Counted from the stretch's first letter, positions 41,319 through 49,522 are shown. The stretch: DNA of 64,000 nt from Pseudomonadales bacterium (GCA_013215055.1 JABSRQ010000016.1:17854-81853); one strand, 5' to 3'. The notes: generated from the letters alone by a model not told the origin. Program-made: numbers and translations.

Positions 41319-41357
41319 AGCAACAAGCCTATCGTGGGTGTTACTTAAGGGCTGCGC

Positions 41358-42296
41358 CTATAGCTGCTTTCCTATAATGCGGTTATAGCCATTGTTTTCG
41401 GCTTGATGTAAAAAATCATAGCTGGCATCCATTAACATCTTGGCCGAGGTGTCCATCGTGGTGGTGGGGCTTACGGTGCCTACACCGATGCTTACCGTGA
41501 CATGATCGGTGGTGCCGGAATATGCATGGGGAATATGTAAATTTTCAATCGATTGTTTATACACTTCGGCTAATTGCAGAGCACCATCGTGATCGGTGTC
41601 GGTAAGAATGGCGGCAAAAACCTTGTCATTATAATGGGCGACAAAGTCTCCGGGGCGTTTGCTGCAGGTGGCGAGAGTATTGCCAATTTTAGACAGGCAA
41701 TCATTACCCGCACTGTGACCGTAGTGATCGTTATAATGGCGGAACATATCAATATCGATGATGATGGTGGATATCAGCGCTTCGGAGCGCATACATCGAG
41801 CCCATTCCGTTTCCAGGGTTTCTTCAAAGGCATCATGGTTGGGCATTAATGTGGTGCTATCCATTTTCATGGCGGTTTCTAGCAGGCGGTTTTTGCGTTG
41901 CAAAGATAGGTGGTTTCTTACTCTGGCTTTAACGATGGCTCGATTAAAGGGTTTGTTGAGGTAATCTACCGCGCCTAAATCCAGACCTAAGCTGCTTTTA
42001 ACCGGTGTTTTTTTGTTTTCCATATGGCCCATTAATATGACCGGAATATGCTTGCAGCGGGCATCGTTTTTTAACTGGCGGCAGATCTCATAACCGTCGC
42101 TATGAGGCATTTGAGTATCTAAAAGAATTAAATCGGGCTGGTAGTCAGCGGCTTCTTCTAAGGTGGTTTCACCCCGCATTACGCCGATGATGCGGTAGTC
42201 TTTCTCCAGCCAATTATTAAGCTGCTCCAGGTTGGCGATTTCATCATCAACCAGCATGACCGTCTGTTGCGTTTCAAGGATGTCGAGATGTTTCAT
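41358..42296 (-). CDS. Receiver-GGDEF protein with degenerate active site
   Basis: I chose ATG 42296 for a 312-residue product. The receiver (about 10-130) has the acidic pair in MLVDDE, the phosphoacceptor in LILLDTQMPHSDG and the Lys in NKPFN. The GGDEF domain (about 145-312) keeps FRHYNDHYGHSAGNDCL and the inhibitory-site pattern RPGD. At about 221-225, however, the signature reads NDKVF instead of GGDEF. The missing Gly-Gly and acidic residues make diguanylate cyclase activity unlikely, and a receptor or regulatory role is more plausible. The upstream frame to 42395 is open but lacks similarity. Confidence 0.88.
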   Translation of the reverse strand: MKHLDILETQQTVMLVDDEIANLEQLNNWLEKDYRIIGVMRGETTLEEAADYQPDLILLDTQMPHSDGYEICRQLKNDARCKHIPVILMGHMENKKTPVKSSLGLDLGAVDYLNKPFNRAIVKARVRNHLSLQRKNRLLETAMKMDSTTLMPNHDAFEETLETEWARCMRSEALISTIIIDIDMFRHYNDHYGHSAGNDCLSKIGNTLATCSKRPGDFVAHYNDKVFAAILTDTDHDGALQLAEVYKQSIENLHIPHAYSGTTDHVTVSIGVGTVSPTTTMDTSAKMLMDASYDFLHQAENNGYNRIIGKQL

Positions 42297-42416
42297 TGGC
42301 TTCTCTGCTTCGCTAGGCGTTTTGGTGATGTGACTAAGCCTGTGACTTGTTTGCGGTCCGTATAGAAAGTATAGCCAAGAAGCCCACGCTGGCAATGATG
42401 CGCAGCGTCGATGATG

Positions 42417-42899
42417 TTAAAGCAGCTGGCTGATAAAATAGTGTTTATCGGCCAAGACGATATCATCGTCAATCTCTTTGCCCAGCAGTTTGGCAGTTAA
42501 CGGCGCATCCTGAGAGATAACGGTGATGGTTTTTGCGTTGAACTCCAGTTTTAAACCTCCTGCGGAATTGGCGATAAAAAACCATTTTTGTGTTGCCGGG
42601 CTTTTATCTTCTTCTTGCAGCAGCACTAAACTGGCGATCTCTACTGTCTCGGCGGCTTGTTTCTTGGTGGTTTTTAATAGTTGCTGAAATGATTGAATGG
42701 ATAATTGCGTTTCTGCCACTCTTTGCTGCTGACCGTGGGCCAGGTATGACGCTTCTAAGCCAAAGGTATCGTATTTAGATTCGGCGACGGTTTCTTTATG
42801 GGTGGCGGTGTCGGCGGCCATTTTTAATGCTGACATGGCACTGTCCAACTGTTGATGCAGTTGTTCAATGATGGCGAGGATCAGGTCGGTTTTAAACAT
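42417..42899 (-). CDS. GreA/GreB C-terminal-like protein
   Basis: A 160-residue cytoplasmic protein starting MFKTDLILAIIEQLHQQLD. The helical N-terminal part carries ESKYDTFGLEASYLAHGQQQ, which resembles small proteins annotated as GreAB-type elongation factors in gammaproteobacteria. The C-terminal strands (KTITVISQDAPLTAKLLGKE) have the pattern of the GreA/B FKBP-like domain. The Gre coiled-coil tip acids are not obvious, so RNA cleavage is unproven. It is 8 bases after a small membrane-protein gene. Confidence 0.55.
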   Translation of the reverse strand: MFKTDLILAIIEQLHQQLDSAMSALKMAADTATHKETVAESKYDTFGLEASYLAHGQQQRVAETQLSIQSFQQLLKTTKKQAAETVEIASLVLLQEEDKSPATQKWFFIANSAGGLKLEFNAKTITVISQDAPLTAKLLGKEIDDDIVLADKHYFISQLL

Positions 42900-42907
42900 G
42901 TTTAAAC

Positions 42908-43210
42908 CTATAAATACCAGGCGTAATAAAAGCAGAAGCCGGTGATGCAAAGATACAGCGGGGCGCGTATCAATTGCATTAATTTTGCGGTGATATCCAG
43001 TTCTTTTCTCATATTACTGAATAACACGCTGTAGAACAGTGCCAGGGTGTAACACAGGAAAATAACACCTAAAGTGTAAAAAGTGATTTGTTTAGATAGT
43101 GCGATGCTTTGCAGCCACTGAGGATTGCTGATGCCGATAAGAAGAAAGGCCGCCAATAAAACCAAGCCGGATCGGATAATGATGTTATAGCTTTTGCGGC
43201 TGACTTTCAT
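42908..43210 (-). CDS. Small membrane protein, unknown function
   Basis: A 100-residue protein with three hydrophobic segments at about 11-27, 40-62 and 78-98. The N-terminus is basic (MKVSRKSYNIIIRSG). I recognise no family. It precedes the GreA/B-like gene on the same strand by 8 bases, so they likely share a transcript. Confidence 0.65.
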   Translation of the reverse strand: MKVSRKSYNIIIRSGLVLLAAFLLIGISNPQWLQSIALSKQITFYTLGVIFLCYTLALFYSVLFSNMRKELDITAKLMQLIRAPLYLCITGFCFYYAWYL

Positions 43211-43251
43211 AAAGGGCTCTTTTAATCATAAAAAGCCCATCATAGCAGTTT

Positions 43252-43512
43252 TTATATGCCCATATTAGCCAGAATATTGATGACTTCTTTGATGATCGCT
43301 GCCGATTTGGGGTGATCTTCGCGTATTTCTTCCAATAGCAGCTCGGCCGTGTCAGTGAAGTTAGGCGTAATCGGTTCCTCTTCATCGAGGTTGTGACTAT
43401 GAACTTTAATTTGCTGCATTAATTGCTGCTGCAGAGCGCTGGGACTGCTTTGTTCTAAGGCAAAGTTGTCGTGTAAATCAATAATCAGATTTTTAACGTG
43501 GTCTACGGCCAT
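43252..43512 (-). CDS. DUF4404 family protein
   Basis: An 86-residue acidic, helical protein ending INILANMGI, the conserved end of DUF4404 proteins. I chose ATG 43512 over a TTG at 43536. No export signal or enzyme motif is visible. It heads a minus-strand group with the small membrane protein 41 bases downstream. Confidence 0.75.
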   Translation of the reverse strand: MAVDHVKNLIIDLHDNFALEQSSPSALQQQLMQQIKVHSHNLDEEEPITPNFTDTAELLLEEIREDHPKSAAIIKEVINILANMGI

Positions 43513-43651
43513 AATCAACTCGGTAATTGCGGGCAATGGTTAGTATTCAGTTTAGAGTGAATTTTATGTTGCGCACAATGATTGAGATCAAAAAGGTCAA
43601 TTTGCTGAATGGGAATACGATATACTGGTTGAGATTATCAGGTAGGTTTCT

Positions 43652-44860
43652 ATGGCTAAAAGCACGGCAGTAACTCCCCCTGTCCCGGCAGGGCTTATTT
43701 ATATATTAGCCGGCATTGTAGCGTTGGGGCCCTTATCCGTGGATCTTTATCTGCCTGCAATGCCATCTATGGTGTTGTTTTTTGATACGCAGCTGAGTCA
43801 GGTACAGCTGACGTTATCGAGTTATTTGCTGGGTTTTGCGCTGTTTCATCTGGTTTGTGGACCTTTATCGGATCGTTATGGACGTAAACCTGTATTGCTG
43901 GTGGGCTTGTCTTTGTATGTGGTGATGAGTGCCTTTTGTGCGATGGCCGAGACGATAGAAGAATTGATTATCTTTCGTTTTTTGCAGGCGATGGGCGCGT
44001 GTTGTGCACCTACATTGGGGCGGGCGATTGTGCGTGATGTGTATCCGCCGCAAGACTCGGTTAAAGCGCTGGCCTATGTCTCGAGTTTAATGGCCTTGGC
44101 TCCGGTTCTTGCACCGACGATAGGGGGGGTATTGGTGCGCTTTGGTGATTGGCGTCTGACCTTCTGGGCATTGGTGGTGGCAGGCTTGGCGGCTATATTA
44201 TTAACCTGCTTGGGGGTTAAAGAATCTCTGCCAGAACGACAGACTTTGCATCCCAAAAATATCATGGCCAATTTTTATGCGCTGCTGAGCAGCCGAATTT
44301 ATATGGGTAATGTGTTAACGGCAGCTTGTTTATATGCCGGTGCTTTTGCGTTTCTTTCCGGGGCGAGTTTCATCTTGATTGATTTTATGCATGTGAAGGC
44401 GGAGTTTTTTGGCCTGTATTTTATGGTGATTGTAGCCGGCTATGTCGCTGGTAATTTATTTACGGCCAAATTGGCTTATGCCTGGCCGGTTAAAAACGTG
44501 TTTAAATTAGGCATTGCTGTGGCGACGATACCGTCTTTTTTGATGGTGATTTTTTGTTTATTGCAGTGGTATCACCCGTTGTTGATTGTTACGCCGGTCT
44601 TGTTTGTGACCATGGGTATTGGTCTGGTTTTACCGCAGGCTATGGGCTTGGCGCTAAGACCTTTTGCCCATATGGCGGCCACCGCCTCGGCGATGATGGG
44701 GTTTTTACAGATGATGGTTGCCTCCATCGCCGGTTTATTGGTGGGACTGTTTTTAACTGCCGAACCGCTGCCTATGGCATTGGTGATCTTGGCTACAGGG
44801 TTGGCTTCGGCACTGTGTTATCGCTTTATATTAAGCCCGGTGATTGATCAGGTGGCTTAA
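43652..44860 (+). CDS. Bcr/CflA family multidrug efflux MFS transporter
   Basis: A 402-residue inner-membrane drug/proton antiporter of the 12-helix DHA1 group. The family marks are SVDLYLPAMPSM in helix 1, GPLSDRYGRKPVLLVGL (motif A) and the FRFLQAMGACCAPTLGRAIV helix 4 region. Substrates in relatives include bicyclomycin, chloramphenicol and sulfonamides; this one is not predictable. It stands alone, with no adjacent regulator. Confidence 0.92.
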   Translation: MAKSTAVTPPVPAGLIYILAGIVALGPLSVDLYLPAMPSMVLFFDTQLSQVQLTLSSYLLGFALFHLVCGPLSDRYGRKPVLLVGLSLYVVMSAFCAMAETIEELIIFRFLQAMGACCAPTLGRAIVRDVYPPQDSVKALAYVSSLMALAPVLAPTIGGVLVRFGDWRLTFWALVVAGLAAILLTCLGVKESLPERQTLHPKNIMANFYALLSSRIYMGNVLTAACLYAGAFAFLSGASFILIDFMHVKAEFFGLYFMVIVAGYVAGNLFTAKLAYAWPVKNVFKLGIAVATIPSFLMVIFCLLQWYHPLLIVTPVLFVTMGIGLVLPQAMGLALRPFAHMAATASAMMGFLQMMVASIAGLLVGLFLTAEPLPMALVILATGLASALCYRFILSPVIDQVA

Positions 44861-45028
44861 TGTGTGTATTCCTGAATAAATAGGCTAATATTCAAGCTTC
44901 GAAATGCAAGACAAATAACAAAAACAATCAGTGAAATATACTTAGCTCACAGCTTTAACCCATCACAATTGTCTTCATTTCATGGATGGGTAAGCTAGCG
45001 TAGCTAGAATTCTATAATAGGAAATATA

Positions 45029-45700
45029 ATGATCAAGTCACTTATCTCGCTTACAGCCGTTGCTTTAACGCTTACAGCCTGTACCACCTTCGATGCATAT
45101 ACCGGCGAATCAAAAATGAGTTCAACTGCTAAAGGTGCAGCGATTGGTGCCAGTGTTGCTGCGGTAGCCGCTTATATTGGTAATAAAGATGCCAGCAGTG
45201 ATAAGCGCCGAGACCGGATCTTAAAGTCTGCAGCAGGTGGAGCGGCTATCGGTGGCGGTATTGGCTATTATATGGATCATCAAGAAGCCAAATTACGTAA
45301 GCAACTTAGAGGTACTGGCGTCAGTGTTGAACGTGAAGGCGATAATATCAATTTGATTATGCCGGGTGATATTACCTTTGAAAACAATAGTAGCGGTATT
45401 AGCGGTGCTTTCTTCCCGGTATTAGATTCTGTGGCTTTGGTCTTAAAAGAATATGATAAAACCATTGTTGCGGTTGCAGGCCATACCGATAGCGTTGGTT
45501 CTAATAGTAGTAATAAAGCCTTGTCACAAAAGCGTGCCAGCTCGGTTGCAGGTTATCTGAAGTCTAAGAAGATTCTGTCTGAACGCTTTGAAATTATCGC
45601 CTTTGGTGAGACCCAGCCGATTGCGGATAATGGTACTGCTACGGGGCGTGATGCTAACCGTCGTGTTGAAATTACTTTACTGCCGGTTCAAGAAGGCTAA
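45029..45700 (+). CDS. OmpA-family outer-membrane lipoprotein (YiaD-like)
   Basis: A 223-residue protein with lipobox LTAC (Cys 18). A glycine-zipper segment (KGAAIGASVAAVAAYIGN and GGAAIGGGIGYYMDH) precedes the OmpA C-terminal peptidoglycan-binding domain (about 105-220), which has VAVAGHTDSVGSNSSNKALS and DANRRVEITL with the diaminopimelate-binding Asp and Arg. It likely ties the outer membrane to peptidoglycan. Confidence 0.92.
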   Translation: MIKSLISLTAVALTLTACTTFDAYTGESKMSSTAKGAAIGASVAAVAAYIGNKDASSDKRRDRILKSAAGGAAIGGGIGYYMDHQEAKLRKQLRGTGVSVEREGDNINLIMPGDITFENNSSGISGAFFPVLDSVALVLKEYDKTIVAVAGHTDSVGSNSSNKALSQKRASSVAGYLKSKKILSERFEIIAFGETQPIADNGTATGRDANRRVEITLLPVQEG

Positions 45701-45722
45701 TTATTGCCTTTATCGTAAACAT

Positions 45723-45753
45723 AAAAAAGGCCGAATCATCGGCCTTTTTTTTT
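45723..45753. terminator. Intrinsic terminator between the OmpA-type gene and the small basic gene
   Basis: AAAAAAGGCCGA and TCGGCCTTTTTTTTT flank an ATCA loop, 22 bases after the OmpA-type gene. The A and T tracts allow termination of both convergent genes. Confidence 0.85.
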
Positions 45754-45770
45754 GCTAGTGTAAGTTAAAC

Positions 45771-45959
45771 TTACTCTGCAGCAGCTTCGCCCGCTTCTTC
45801 AGCAGTTTTTGGTGCAGTGACTTTGATCAGCTCTTCAGCCAATAAAACCTGCATTTTCTCTTCGCCGTTTACTTTCTTGTTTTTCAGTGTAGTAACTGAA
45901 AAACGGCCGTCACGACGTTTAAAAATTTTGTGGCTAGCAGTTTTCTTTTCTAGGTTCAT
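45771..45959 (-). CDS. Small conserved hypothetical protein
   Basis: A 62-residue protein with a basic start (KKTASHKIFKRRDGRFSV) and an Ala/Glu-rich acidic tail. The ribosome site AGAGGAAAAG lies just before the ATG at 45959. Its basic strand-like core could bind nucleic acid. I recall similar small proteins as unnamed hypotheticals in marine gammaproteobacteria but cannot name a family. Confidence 0.65.
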   Translation of the reverse strand: MNLEKKTASHKIFKRRDGRFSVTTLKNKKVNGEEKMQVLLAEELIKVTAPKTAEEAGEAAAE

Positions 45960-46137
45960 CGTTGCTTTTCCTCTATGGATAAAATAGGTACTGAATGTGA
46001 TTACTCAGTAACGATTAATGAGGGGCGGATTCTACCTGAATTTATGTCGGCTGTGTATCGTTGGTGGCGGTACATGATGGCAGTAGCGTGTCGGCTGTTC
46101 AGTTTTTTGTGGTTTTAGCTTATGATATCGGGTTTTA

Positions 46138-46180
46138 GCCATGCTATGCATATGTCTATTTAAGCATGGCCTCTTTTTTT
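46138..46180 (+). terminator. Terminator-like hairpin in the leader of the glycosyltransferase genes
   Basis: GCCATGCT (46138-46145) and AGCATGGC (46163-46170) form a perfect 8-pair stem, followed by CTCTTTTTTT. It ends 18 bases before the glycosyltransferase start. The long 17-base loop weakens it. The T tract makes sense only for plus-strand transcription, so it would act as a leader attenuator. The remaining 45960-46137 shows no gene. Confidence 0.45.
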
Positions 46181-46198
46181 GCATTGGATAAGTCTGTT

Positions 46199-47011
46199 AT
46201 GAATTTAGCTGTTGTTATAACAACCTATAATAGCCCGCTCTGGTTGGAGCGCGTCTTATGGGGCTATGAGCAGCAAAGTGATACTGACTTTGAGGTGATT
46301 ATTGCCGATGACGGCTCGTCGCAGGCAACGCAGGACCTTATTGATGCCTTTAAAGCCCGTAATAAACTGAATATCTTACATGTTTGGCATGAAGATCAGG
46401 GTTTTAGAAAAACCGAAATTTTGAATAAGGCGATTGTTAAAACCACTTCGGATTATCTGGTTTTCACCGATGGTGACTGCATTCCAAGAGCCGATTTTAT
46501 CGCCGTACATAAGGCCCTGTCTGAACCCGGGAAGTTTTTATCCGGCGGCTATTTTAAATTAAATATGCCGGTGAGCGAGCTTGTCAGTGAGAAGGATATC
46601 GCCTCTGGGGATGTTTTTGATGCCGATTGGTTACAGCAACAAGGCCAGCCTAAAAGCCATAAGATGATGAAGTTAACCGCCAAGGGTTTTAAAGCGCGTT
46701 TATTGGAGGTTTTAACACCCACCAAGGCGACCTGGAACGGGATGAATAGCTCAACCTGGAAAGCTGATATTATTGCCGTGAATGGCTTTAATGAAGAGAT
46801 GCAATATGGTGGCCTGGATAGAGAAATGGGCGAGCGCATGATGAATGCCGGCTTAAAAGGCAAACAAATACGTTATTCGGCTATCTGCCTACATCTGGAT
46901 CATAAACGTGGTTATGCCACGCCTGAAACTTGGGAAAAGAATCGTTCAATCCGCCAGCGAGTAAAAAAAGAAAAATTGACTTGGGCAGATAAAGGTATTA
47001 AAAATAGATGA
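46199..47011 (+). CDS. Family 2 glycosyltransferase
   Basis: A 270-residue GT-A enzyme. I chose ATG 46199; an upstream in-frame ATG at 46166 lies inside the terminator-like hairpin. NLAVVITTYNSPLWLERVL and EVIIADDGSSQATQ form the nucleotide-binding start. FTDGDCIPR is the DxD metal site, and GFNEEMQYGGLDREMGERM resembles the C-terminal galactosyltransferase motif. It probably builds a surface glycan or lipopolysaccharide core; the sugar is not predictable. It overlaps the next gene by ATGA. Confidence 0.88.
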   Translation: MNLAVVITTYNSPLWLERVLWGYEQQSDTDFEVIIADDGSSQATQDLIDAFKARNKLNILHVWHEDQGFRKTEILNKAIVKTTSDYLVFTDGDCIPRADFIAVHKALSEPGKFLSGGYFKLNMPVSELVSEKDIASGDVFDADWLQQQGQPKSHKMMKLTAKGFKARLLEVLTPTKATWNGMNSSTWKADIIAVNGFNEEMQYGGLDREMGERMMNAGLKGKQIRYSAICLHLDHKRGYATPETWEKNRSIRQRVKKEKLTWADKGIKNR

Positions 47012-47820
47012 AACTGAAAGAACTCCCCTTCTCCCTTTTCCACTCAATTAGGTTACAATTTCTGAGCTTAGAGAGATTAACTTCTAAGCCTGAACGTGAG
47101 CTTCCTATTGTCGTGTCCTTGACGTCGATCCCTTCACGTTTTCATATTTTGCATTTGACAGTTCGAAGTGTTTTGAATCAATCTTCGAGGCCTGAAAAAA
47201 TAGTTCTGTGGCTGAACAAAAAACTTGAAAATAGCTTGCCACATTCTTTGCTGAAATTGCAAAGTCAGTGGTTTGAAATAAGGTTTAGCGAGTTAGACTG
47301 TCCGCATTTAAAGCTAGCGGAGTCACTGGTTTGTTTTCCAGATTCCATTGTGGTTACTTCTGACGACGATTTGCTTTACCCGGGTGATTGGTTAGCATCG
47401 CTTTATCGTGATCATCAAAATTATCCATCTTCTATTATATCTCATAGAGCTAGAGTTATCTCTTATGATAAAGATGGTGCGATTTTGCCTTATCGGAAGT
47501 GGCCATTTATTGCGCAGCGAGCAGAATCCATGGTTAATTTGCTACCATTAGGTTTTTCTGGTGTTCTTTATCCGCCAAGAGTTTTAAATAATATTGCAAC
47601 CGATGATAACTTGTTCTTAAAGTTGGCGCCGAAAGCTGATGATTTGTGGTGGAAGGCTATGAGCCTAAGTAATGAAACTGAATCTCGCATATGTAGTTAT
47701 GATTGTGGTGAAATTTGGCCTATTCTTGGGGGGCAAAAAGTGTCATTAAAAAGTCAGAACGTGAAACTAGATAAAAATCGTACTCAGTGGCGTGCCCTGG
47801 TTGATCATTTTAAATTATAA
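47008..47820 (+). CDS. Glycosyltransferase-like protein
   Basis: A 270-residue protein with PIVVSLTSIPSRFHILHLTV at the start, VLNQSSRPEKIVLWL and TSDDDLLYPGDWL, a pattern of GT-A glycosyltransferases with a metal-binding acidic triad. It lacks a membrane segment. Codon use is somewhat more A/T-rich than its neighbours, which hints at acquisition. It is translationally coupled (ATGA) to the preceding glycosyltransferase. The acceptor is unknown. Confidence 0.75.
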   Translation: MKLKELPFSLFHSIRLQFLSLERLTSKPERELPIVVSLTSIPSRFHILHLTVRSVLNQSSRPEKIVLWLNKKLENSLPHSLLKLQSQWFEIRFSELDCPHLKLAESLVCFPDSIVVTSDDDLLYPGDWLASLYRDHQNYPSSIISHRARVISYDKDGAILPYRKWPFIAQRAESMVNLLPLGFSGVLYPPRVLNNIATDDNLFLKLAPKADDLWWKAMSLSNETESRICSYDCGEIWPILGGQKVSLKSQNVKLDKNRTQWRALVDHFKL

Positions 47821-48135
47821 ATGCCTGAATTAAATCGACTACCCTGTATCCTAACCTTCTTTAAAAATATTATCGCCGAAGATGCGATGTGCCTGGCTGC
47901 TGTTGACCAGGCTGGCGCGGATATGTTTATGCAAGAGGGCAGTTTGATCTTCTCAATCGCGGCCTTGCATCAATTGTTGATTGATACTTCTGTGATGAGT
48001 TATGGGCAATTTAGAAAAGCCTTATACGCCAGTACGTTAAATGCTGATTTATTACACTATGGTTACAGCATCTCGGTTTTTTCAAGTGCAGGGCATGTGG
48101 ATCAGAGCTACTATCAACTGGTAAAAATTAAGTAG
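47821..48135 (+). CDS. Hypothetical protein
   Basis: A 104-residue frame whose ATG follows directly on the stop of the glycosyltransferase-like gene, with no spacer. Composition is protein-like (MPELNRLPCILTFFKN; SYGQFRKALYASTLNADLL), with no signal or membrane segment. I recognise no family. The tight spacing supports translation. The gene ends about 70 bases before the cobalamin riboswitch. Confidence 0.55.
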   Translation: MPELNRLPCILTFFKNIIAEDAMCLAAVDQAGADMFMQEGSLIFSIAALHQLLIDTSVMSYGQFRKALYASTLNADLLHYGYSISVFSSAGHVDQSYYQLVKIK

Positions 48136-48204
48136 AGTTCTGATAAAAACGTTAGAATTTTGGTCGGCAGCTTTTATTGCCTTAGGTTTATTGCTAGACT
48201 CTGC

Positions 48205-48429
48205 GAAACTCAGGTGCTTGGCGTTATTAATAATGGCGTTGAGATAATCGGGAAGTATGGTAGGTGTATGATAAATACGTCGACTCCATCGCTGCCCCCG
48301 CATCGGTACAAAGAGTAGTTTACGACCACTGGTATTTAAAATCGGGAAGGTGTAAACGATGGCGCAAGCTCTCTTTAGAGCCCGAAGACCGGCCTGTTGA
48401 CTTTTAACTGCAAAAGCACGGCGGGTGCT
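48205..48429 (+). promoter_or_regulatory. Cobalamin riboswitch upstream of cbtB
   Basis: The conserved elements come in the right order: CAGGTGCTTGGC, ATCGGGAAGTATGGTAGG, GCTGCCCCCGCATCGGTA and AGCCCGAAGACCGGCC (48379-48394). A small hairpin AGCAC-GGCGG-GTGCT at 48415-48429 fits P13. Its loop GGCGG can pair with the CCGC part of the L5 loop, the known kissing contact. The ribosome site GAAGGG (48430-48435) follows at once, so ligand binding should hide it. It controls the whole cbt-cbi operon. Confidence 0.92.
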
Positions 48430-48441
48430 GAAGGGCAAATG

Positions 48442-48630
48442 ATGACAGCTCAAATCTCCAAAACTCCAATTTTTACAGAAACTCAAACAACGGTTTCTTT
48501 GTTCTCGCAAAATATTGCTGCCATGGCATTTGGTGCCATACTTCTTTTTGCCGTAGGTTTTCTGCCTATGGAAGTGGCACATAATGCAGCACATGATACT
48601 CGTCATGCTTTGGCGTTTCCCTGCCACTAA
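48442..48630 (+). CDS. cbtB: Cobalt transporter subunit CbtB
   Basis: A 62-residue protein with one membrane helix (about 23-40: AAMAFGAILLFAVGFL). Its conserved His-rich end is HNAAHDTRHALAFPCH, the CbtB mark thought to bind cobalt. Two ATGs are adjacent (48439, 48442); I chose the second, which has AAGGG 6 bases upstream. It is the first gene under the riboswitch. An intrinsic terminator separates it from cbtA. Confidence 0.92.
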   Translation: MTAQISKTPIFTETQTTVSLFSQNIAAMAFGAILLFAVGFLPMEVAHNAAHDTRHALAFPCH

Positions 48631-48656
48631 ATAGCTCTTCTTACATTTAGTCTAAT

Positions 48657-48690
48657 GCTCAGCTAACAAGAGTTAGTCTGGGCCTTTTTT
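48657..48690 (+). terminator. Intrinsic terminator between cbtB and cbtA
   Basis: GCTCAGCTAAC pairs with GTTAG-T-CTGGGC (one bulged T, 11 pairs, loop AAGA), and CCTTTTTT follows. The gap between cbtB and cbtA is 88 bases, wide compared with the rest of the operon. Confidence 0.7.
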
Positions 48691-48718
48691 GTATTGATTT
48701 TTTCAAGCGAGAAGAGCA

Positions 48719-49522
48719 ATGGTTTTTCGTCGAATAATTTTTAATGCCTTGCTGGTAGGCTTATTGGCAGGCTTCATTCTGAGTGTAATCCAGTTGTTAA
48801 CCGTTACCCCGATTATCTTGGCCGCGGAAATGTTTGAGGTGGCTGACGTTAATGTGCATGGTGCGGATTCTCATCATGGTAGTCATGGTTCACCTGGCCA
48901 TCATGGTGAAGCTATTGTTACAGAAGAAAGTTGGGCGCCTGCCGATGGCAGCGAAAGAACGCTATATACTTTCATCTCAAATGGTTTTGCAGGCATAGGT
49001 TTTGCGGCATTATTACTGGCGTTAATGGCGCAAATGCAAATATTATCTGTAGCGCAATTAACGCCTTTAAAAGGTTTGCTTTGGGGCATTGCCGGCTTTG
49101 TTACATTTTTTCTAGCGCCGGCTTTGGGTTTGCCTCCAGAGATTCCTGGTGTCGAAGCCGCCGCGGTAGAGCATCGGCAAGCCTGGTGGTTGATGGCGGT
49201 TATAGGTGTGGGTGGTGGTTTAATCATTCTTGCCTATGCGCCGATAAAGTTAAAAATCTTAGGCTTTCTGTTTTTAGCAGTACCTTATTTGCTGCCTATT
49301 CCGCATCATGATGGCCCTGCATTTACACACCCGGACCCCGCAGTAGTTGAAACCTTAATGCAATTACATCAGCAATTTATTTTTGTCTCTGCGGCGAGTA
49401 ATTTGGCTTTTTGGTTATTGCTAGGTGGTTTGTCGGCATGGGCGGTTAATAATGTTGTTTTACGGGGTGTAGAATTACCGATTACGCATCGCAGTAATAA
49501 AAAATCACATGATCAAGTTTAA
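48719..49522 (+). CDS. cbtA: Cobalt transporter subunit CbtA
   Basis: A 267-residue inner-membrane protein with about six helices. The first is VGLLAGFILSVIQLL, followed by a His-rich loop at about 43-61 (HGADSHHGSHGSPGHHG) that probably collects metal. The block ISNGFAGIGFAALLLALMAQ and the FFLAPALGLPPEIPG segment match the CbtA family, which was predicted as a cobalt transporter from its link to cobalamin riboswitches. Its 3' end overlaps the AAA-VWA gene by 14 bases. Confidence 0.92.
   Translation: MVFRRIIFNALLVGLLAGFILSVIQLLTVTPIILAAEMFEVADVNVHGADSHHGSHGSPGHHGEAIVTEESWAPADGSERTLYTFISNGFAGIGFAALLLALMAQMQILSVAQLTPLKGLLWGIAGFVTFFLAPALGLPPEIPGVEAAAVEHRQAWWLMAVIGVGGGLIILAYAPIKLKILGFLFLAVPYLLPIPHHDGPAFTHPDPAVVETLMQLHQQFIFVSAASNLAFWLLLGGLSAWAVNNVVLRGVELPITHRSNKKSHDQV

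Noticed and set aside
45013..45018. TATAAT just upstream of the OmpA-type lipoprotein gene
   Set aside because: There is no -35 box at proper distance and it is only 11 bases before the start codon; it is more likely part of the A/T-rich ribosome-site region.
48082..48627. Long minus-strand open frame opposite the first riboswitch and cbtB
   Set aside because: The product is rich in Cys, His and Arg with no domain, and it is the antisense of a conserved riboswitch and of cbtB.
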